Below are positions 5,983 to 8,121 of a stretch of 8,121 nt of DNA, one piece after another (position 1 is the first letter of the stretch; every line of letters begins with the position of its first letter). Location: assembly GCA_002424295.1 (NCBI GenBank), contig DIQY01000103.1, positions 1-8,121 of the forward strand, given 5' to 3'. The position numbers were made by a program, and so were the translations under genes. The notes beneath the pieces were generated by a model, which worked only from the letters and a program-made list of their open reading frames with translations, was not told the origin of the DNA and searched no databases. The stretch is from Ruminococcaceae bacterium UBA5450. Its GTDB lineage: Bacteria > Bacillota > Clostridia > Oscillospirales > Acutalibacteraceae.

Positions 5983-6675
5983 TTATTCTTCGCGGGGATC
6001 AATGTATCTGGCCGCGCCGTCAAACCGTCCATATTGTCCGATATTATCTTTGTATGCCTGATCCGGCGATTTTCCGTGGCGGATATCTTCCAGCATTTTT
6101 CCAACTTTGACGAACTGGTAGCCGATGACTTCATCATTTTCGTCCAGAGCCATCTTCAGCACATAGCCTTCGGTCATCTCCATATAGCGCACGCCTTTTG
6201 CATTCGTGCTGAACATCGTGCCGACCTGGCTGCGCAGACCTTTGCCCAGATCTTCCAGGCTTGCTCCGATGGGAAGTCCTCCCTCGGAAAACGCGGTCTG
6301 GCTGCGTCCATAAACAATTTGCTTGAAAAGTTCCCGCATGGCAACGTTGATTGCATCGCATACGAGATCGGTATTTAGGCATTCCAAAATTGTTTTTCCC
6401 GGGAGAATCTCTGCCGCCATAGCAGCAGAATGGGTCATTCCGGAACAGCCGATGGTTTCCACCAATGCTTCTTGTACAATGCCATCCTTAATATTAAGAG
6501 TCAGTTTACAGGTGCCCTGCTGCGGTGCGCACCAGCCCACACCATGAGTCAATCCGGAAATATCTTTGATGTCATAAGCCTTTACCCATTTTCCCTCTTC
6601 TGGAATCGGAGCGGGGCCGTGCTTTGGTCCTTTTGCTACGGTACACATTCTTTCCACTTCTGCGGAATAGTTCAT
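5983..6675 (-). CDS. NifU-like iron-sulfur cluster assembly scaffold protein
   Basis: A 230-residue cytosolic protein. Residues 45-125 resemble the NifU/IscU scaffold fold: a Cys49-x6-Cys56 segment (CAPQQGTCKLTLNI), then IKDGIVQEALVETIGCSG with Cys77 at the place of the second scaffold cysteine, then a helix and LPGKTI (91-96, as GKT in IscU). A third cysteine, 99 or 106, precedes DAINVAM. In the family three cysteines assemble a cluster for transfer to apoproteins. The flanks are unlike IscU: an N-terminal extension with Cys11 and KGPKHG, and a C-terminal domain of about 100 residues (GLPIGASLEDLGKGLRS, YMEMTEGYVLKMALDE, YGRFDGAARYID). It is therefore a divergent scaffold rather than iscU or nifU itself. 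No cysteine desulfurase is nearby. AAAGGAG lies 7 nt before ATG 6675. It is the first gene of the operon with the GGGtGRT protein, a pairing I have seen in other clostridia. Confidence 0.82.
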   Translation of the reverse strand: MNYSAEVERMCTVAKGPKHGPAPIPEEGKWVKAYDIKDISGLTHGVGWCAPQQGTCKLTLNIKDGIVQEALVETIGCSGMTHSAAMAAEILPGKTILECLNTDLVCDAINVAMRELFKQIVYGRSQTAFSEGGLPIGASLEDLGKGLRSQVGTMFSTNAKGVRYMEMTEGYVLKMALDENDEVIGYQFVKVGKMLEDIRHGKSPDQAYKDNIGQYGRFDGAARYIDPREE

Positions 6676-6691
6676 CTTCGTTCTCCTTTCA

Positions 6692-6728
6692 GCATCCGGC
6701 GCCCACTTTTTTGGAGCGCCTCCCGCAT
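6692..6728 (-). other. Leader hairpin upstream of the NifU-like ribosome binding site
   Basis: In minus-strand RNA, GGCGCTC (6720-6714) pairs with GGGCGCC (6704-6698) including one U-G wobble, around a 9-nt A-rich loop. Beyond an internal loop, GCAT (6728-6725) pairs with ATGC (6695-6692). The wobble becomes a C-A mismatch on the opposite strand, which supports a function in leader RNA. The hairpin ends 3 nt before the AAAGGAG site and lacks a U tract, so it is not a terminator. Confidence 0.4.
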
Positions 6729-6745
6729 GTCATTTCTATATGCTC

Positions 6746-6774
6746 ATTATAGGTGATTCAAAAACGTTGTGCAA
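6746..6774 (-). promoter_or_regulatory. Promoter of the NifU-like/GGGtGRT operon
   Basis: Read leftward, TTGCAC (6774-6769) is followed after 17 bp by a perfect TATAAT (6751-6746). Predicted start near 6739 gives a leader of about 64 nt that contains the hairpin 6692-6728. No recognisable Fur or IscR site was seen. Confidence 0.65.
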
Positions 6775-6784
6775 GCTCAAAAAA

Positions 6785-6816
6785 ATAAAAAGATAAAAAT
6801 TTAACAATCTTTTTAT
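6785..6816. repeat. AT-rich 10-bp inverted repeat
   Basis: ATAAAAAGAT (6785-6794) and ATCTTTTTAT (6807-6816) are exact reverse complements around 12 bp. The repeat lies just upstream of the leftward operon's -35 (6769-6774) and overlaps the candidate rightward -35 at 6801-6806, so it could be a shared operator. AT-rich composition makes chance occurrence plausible. Confidence 0.35.
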
Positions 6817-7043
6817 GACGAATAGAACTAACGGAATTCTAAAAATATCAATGAAAAGAAAGAAGGAAAAGCCTTTTTGCAAAAATCGGTGAGGAGCAGG
6901 GGCCTTTGGAAGAATTATCGGAGACGAAAATCAGAAATGAAGGGGATTAAAGTGCTTTCTTCGTACTTTTTTTCAACTTTGGGCCATTAAGATGGAGATA
7001 CAGCCTTTGAAGCGGACAGGCTTAAAAACGGAGGATTGAAATT

Positions 7044-7559
7044 ATGACAATGAAGCGCTGGAAAAAGATATGGAATATTTCAGGTGGATTATTGTTGGCG
7101 CTGGCAGTGGCGATCTTTGTAGTTCCGAGATTTTTTGGATATGTTCCGCTGGGAATGTGCGGTGCAGGGGTTCGATGTGAATATCCTCAGGGAAGCCTTT
7201 TATACATACAAAAAGTACAGCCTGAAAAATTGCGGGTAGGAGAGCCGATTGCCTATTATAGAGGCAATTTAAAAAGGCAGCCCGTTGTGCGCAGAATTAC
7301 TCGAATCGATTATTCTAACGGTCAGTTTATGGCAAATCAGGACGACTCCGATTTTGCCGCAGATATTGTACCATTTTCAGATCTGTATGGAGCCCCAGTT
7401 TCCTTTTATCTGCCCGGCTTAGGAACGGCATTTACAGAACTGCAAACATTGCCGGGAATGGTGGTCTTGTTTTTTTTGGTCGGAACTTATCTGGTGCTCA
7501 ATTATTATTTTGGTGCTTTGGCGAAAGGAGAATGGCCGCCGCCGACAGAATTTCGCTGA
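7044..7559 (+). CDS. SipW-like signal peptidase homologue, apparently catalytically inactive
   Basis: A 171-residue membrane protein with an N-terminal membrane segment (about 12-28), an extracytoplasmic domain (about 30-135), a second membrane segment (about 137-157) and a short cytoplasmic tail. The layout and motifs follow the SipW/archaeal-type S26B peptidases: PQGSLLYIQKV (48-58, as P-x-GS-x-V-x-V-x-x-V), LRVGEPIAYYR (63-73, as VGDIITY), VVRRITRID (81-89, as VTHRVVEI), NQDDSD (98-103, as GDANN-x-D), and LYGAPVSFYLPGLG (114-127, as VVGKVVFSIPYLG). The residues needed for catalysis are absent: the SGSM serine position falls in CGAGVRC (39-45, Gly42 by spacing), and the THR histidine is Arg83. 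I infer a non-peptidase role, such as chaperone or scaffold, or a very divergent enzyme. GGAGG lies 9 nt before ATG 7044; ATG 7050 is a possible alternative. It lies 171 nt upstream of secA, which has its own promoter. Confidence 0.7.
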   Translation: MTMKRWKKIWNISGGLLLALAVAIFVVPRFFGYVPLGMCGAGVRCEYPQGSLLYIQKVQPEKLRVGEPIAYYRGNLKRQPVVRRITRIDYSNGQFMANQDDSDFAADIVPFSDLYGAPVSFYLPGLGTAFTELQTLPGMVVLFFLVGTYLVLNYYFGALAKGEWPPPTEFR

Positions 7560-7603
7560 ATCTTAACTTTACAGGCAAAATTTATGAAATGTTACAAAAA
7601 TTT

Positions 7604-7630
7604 AAAAAAGCCTTCTTTCCACCGGAAGGC
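7604..7630 (-). terminator. Leftward-facing terminator-like hairpin between the signal-peptidase-like gene and secA
   Basis: GCCTTC (7610-7615) and GAAGGC (7625-7630) form a 6-bp stem with a 9-nt loop. Six A precede it (7604-7609), so minus-strand RNA would have a stem followed by a U tract. In plus-strand RNA the stem is followed by AAATATG with no U tract. No leftward gene enters from the right within the window. It overlaps the secA -35. Confidence 0.4.
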
Positions 7631-7644
7631 AAATATGATATAAT
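7616..7644 (+). promoter_or_regulatory. secA promoter
   Basis: TTTCCA (7616-7621; four of six match TTGACA) and a perfect TATAAT (7639-7644) are separated by 17 bp. TGA before the -10 gives an extended -10. The predicted start near 7651 gives an 80-nt leader. The -35 sits in the loop of the hairpin 7610-7630. Confidence 0.65.
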
Positions 7645-7730
7645 CACTTTCGTATACTGAAATGTAGGGAACTTTTAATAGAAACGAACCGGGAGTGGAA
7701 ATTTCTCCTTGGTATGAGGTGGAAAACATT

Positions 7731-8121
7731 ATGGCAAATATCCTGAAAGCACTTTTTGGAAATTACAGCAAGCGAGAACTCAAACGGGTACAACCGATCT
7801 GTGATGCTGTGATGAAACTGGAAGAAAAATATGCAGCCCTTTCAACGCAGGATCTGCAGGCGCAGACAGGCATTTTAAAGCAGAGGCTTAGAAACGGCGA
7901 GACACTGGATCAGATCCTTCCCGATGCTTTTGCAGTTTGCCGAGAGGCCAGCTGGCGGGTACTGGGAATGAAACATTTTCCAGTACAGATTGTCGGTGGC
8001 ATTATCCTGCACCAAGGACGCATCGCCGAGATGAAGACCGGTGAAGGTAAAACATTAGTGGCAACACTGCCTGCCTATTTGAACGCACTTTCCGGAGAAG
8101 GGGTCCATATTGTTACGGTCA
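7731..8121 (+). CDS. secA: Preprotein translocase ATPase SecA, 5' part (cut by right edge)
   Basis: SecA is the peripheral membrane ATPase that drives unfolded preproteins through the SecYEG channel. The first 130 residues are present. They match the start of nucleotide-binding domain 1: the N-terminal helix (NILKALFGNYSKRELKR), the ILPDAFAVCREASWRVLGMKHFPVQ block (start 62, end 86) with the Q-motif region, GGIILHQGRIAEMKTGEGKT with the Walker A GEGKT at 104-108, TLPAYLNAL (112-120), and the start of motif Ia (VHIVTV) at the edge. The ribosome binding site GAGGTGG (7716-7722) lies 8 nt before ATG 7731. No frameshift is seen. The full protein would be roughly 800-950 residues, so about 85% lies outside. 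The signal-peptidase-like gene upstream is also linked to the export machinery by fold, though the separate promoter argues against strict co-transcription. Confidence 0.96.
   Translation, partial: MANILKALFGNYSKRELKRVQPICDAVMKLEEKYAALSTQDLQAQTGILKQRLRNGETLDQILPDAFAVCREASWRVLGMKHFPVQIVGGIILHQGRIAEMKTGEGKTLVATLPAYLNALSGEGVHIVTV

Larger units (their letters stand above)
6676..7043. other. 368-bp divergent intergenic region between the NifU-like and signal-peptidase-like genes
   Basis: Its left 100 bp holds the promoter and structured leader of the leftward operon. From 6775 to 7043 no protein gene is supported. It holds an AT-rich inverted repeat (6785-6816), a candidate rightward promoter (TTAACA 6801-6806, 16 bp, TAGAAC 6823-6828) and a weak hairpin followed by T (6949-6973). 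The purine-rich stretch 6840-6950 has no structure I can name. If that promoter is real, the signal-peptidase-like gene has a leader of about 208 nt. Confidence 0.55.

Noticed and set aside
5955..6137. Upstream extension of the GGGtGRT reading frame to 6137
   Set aside because: It overlaps the end of the NifU-like gene, and AAAGGAGG sits before the start at 5954, where the family N-terminus begins.
6937..7035. Tiny open frames (17 codons at 6937-6990; 15 codons near 6992-7039) before the signal-peptidase-like gene
   Set aside because: Neither has a well-placed ribosome binding site or a recognisable leader-peptide composition.

Overview
The window reads as a chromosomal segment of a low-to-mid GC Gram-positive anaerobe in class Clostridia, most likely from the Oscillospiraceae/Ruminococcaceae side. 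The grounds are strong AGGAGG-type ribosome binding sites, TATAAT-type promoters, U-tract terminators, an OGG1-type 8-oxoguanine glycosylase (in bacteria typical of clostridia), a DUF4358-type lipoprotein, and a GGGtGRT/NifU-like gene pair that I know mainly from Firmicutes. The lineage is inference. I see no insertion sequence, phage gene, tRNA, rRNA or CRISPR array.

Layout. Positions 1-1865 hold a leftward two-gene unit: rlmB (23S rRNA 2'-O-methyltransferase), followed 15 nt later by a long lysine-, proline- and glutamate-rich protein I do not recognise, which runs off the left edge. A 438-bp divergent gap (1866-2303) holds the rlmB promoter, three candidate rightward promoters, a cluster of degenerate DnaA-box-like sequences beside an AT-rich stretch, and a perfect inverted repeat lying on the promoter next to ogg. 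Rightward genes follow: ogg (8-oxoguanine DNA glycosylase/AP lyase), fba (class II fructose-1,6-bisphosphate aldolase, with its own promoter and terminator) and a small DUF4358-like lipoprotein with promoter and terminator. A bidirectional terminator then separates these from a leftward operon of a NifU-like scaffold protein and a GGGtGRT-family protein (4944-6675). A second divergent gap (6676-7043) leads to a membrane protein shaped like a SipW-type signal peptidase but lacking both catalytic residues. The window ends in the 5' part of secA.

Functionally most genes are housekeeping: ribosome maturation, oxidative DNA repair, glycolysis and protein export. The parts that are not routine are (i) the NifU-like/GGGtGRT operon, two intact proteins of unknown joint role, probably linked to iron-sulfur chemistry; (ii) the apparent pseudo-signal-peptidase directly upstream of secA; and (iii) the regulatory architecture of the rlmB-ogg gap. 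No complete new multi-gene system can be proven from this window; the two-gene operon and the pseudo-peptidase are the best candidates.
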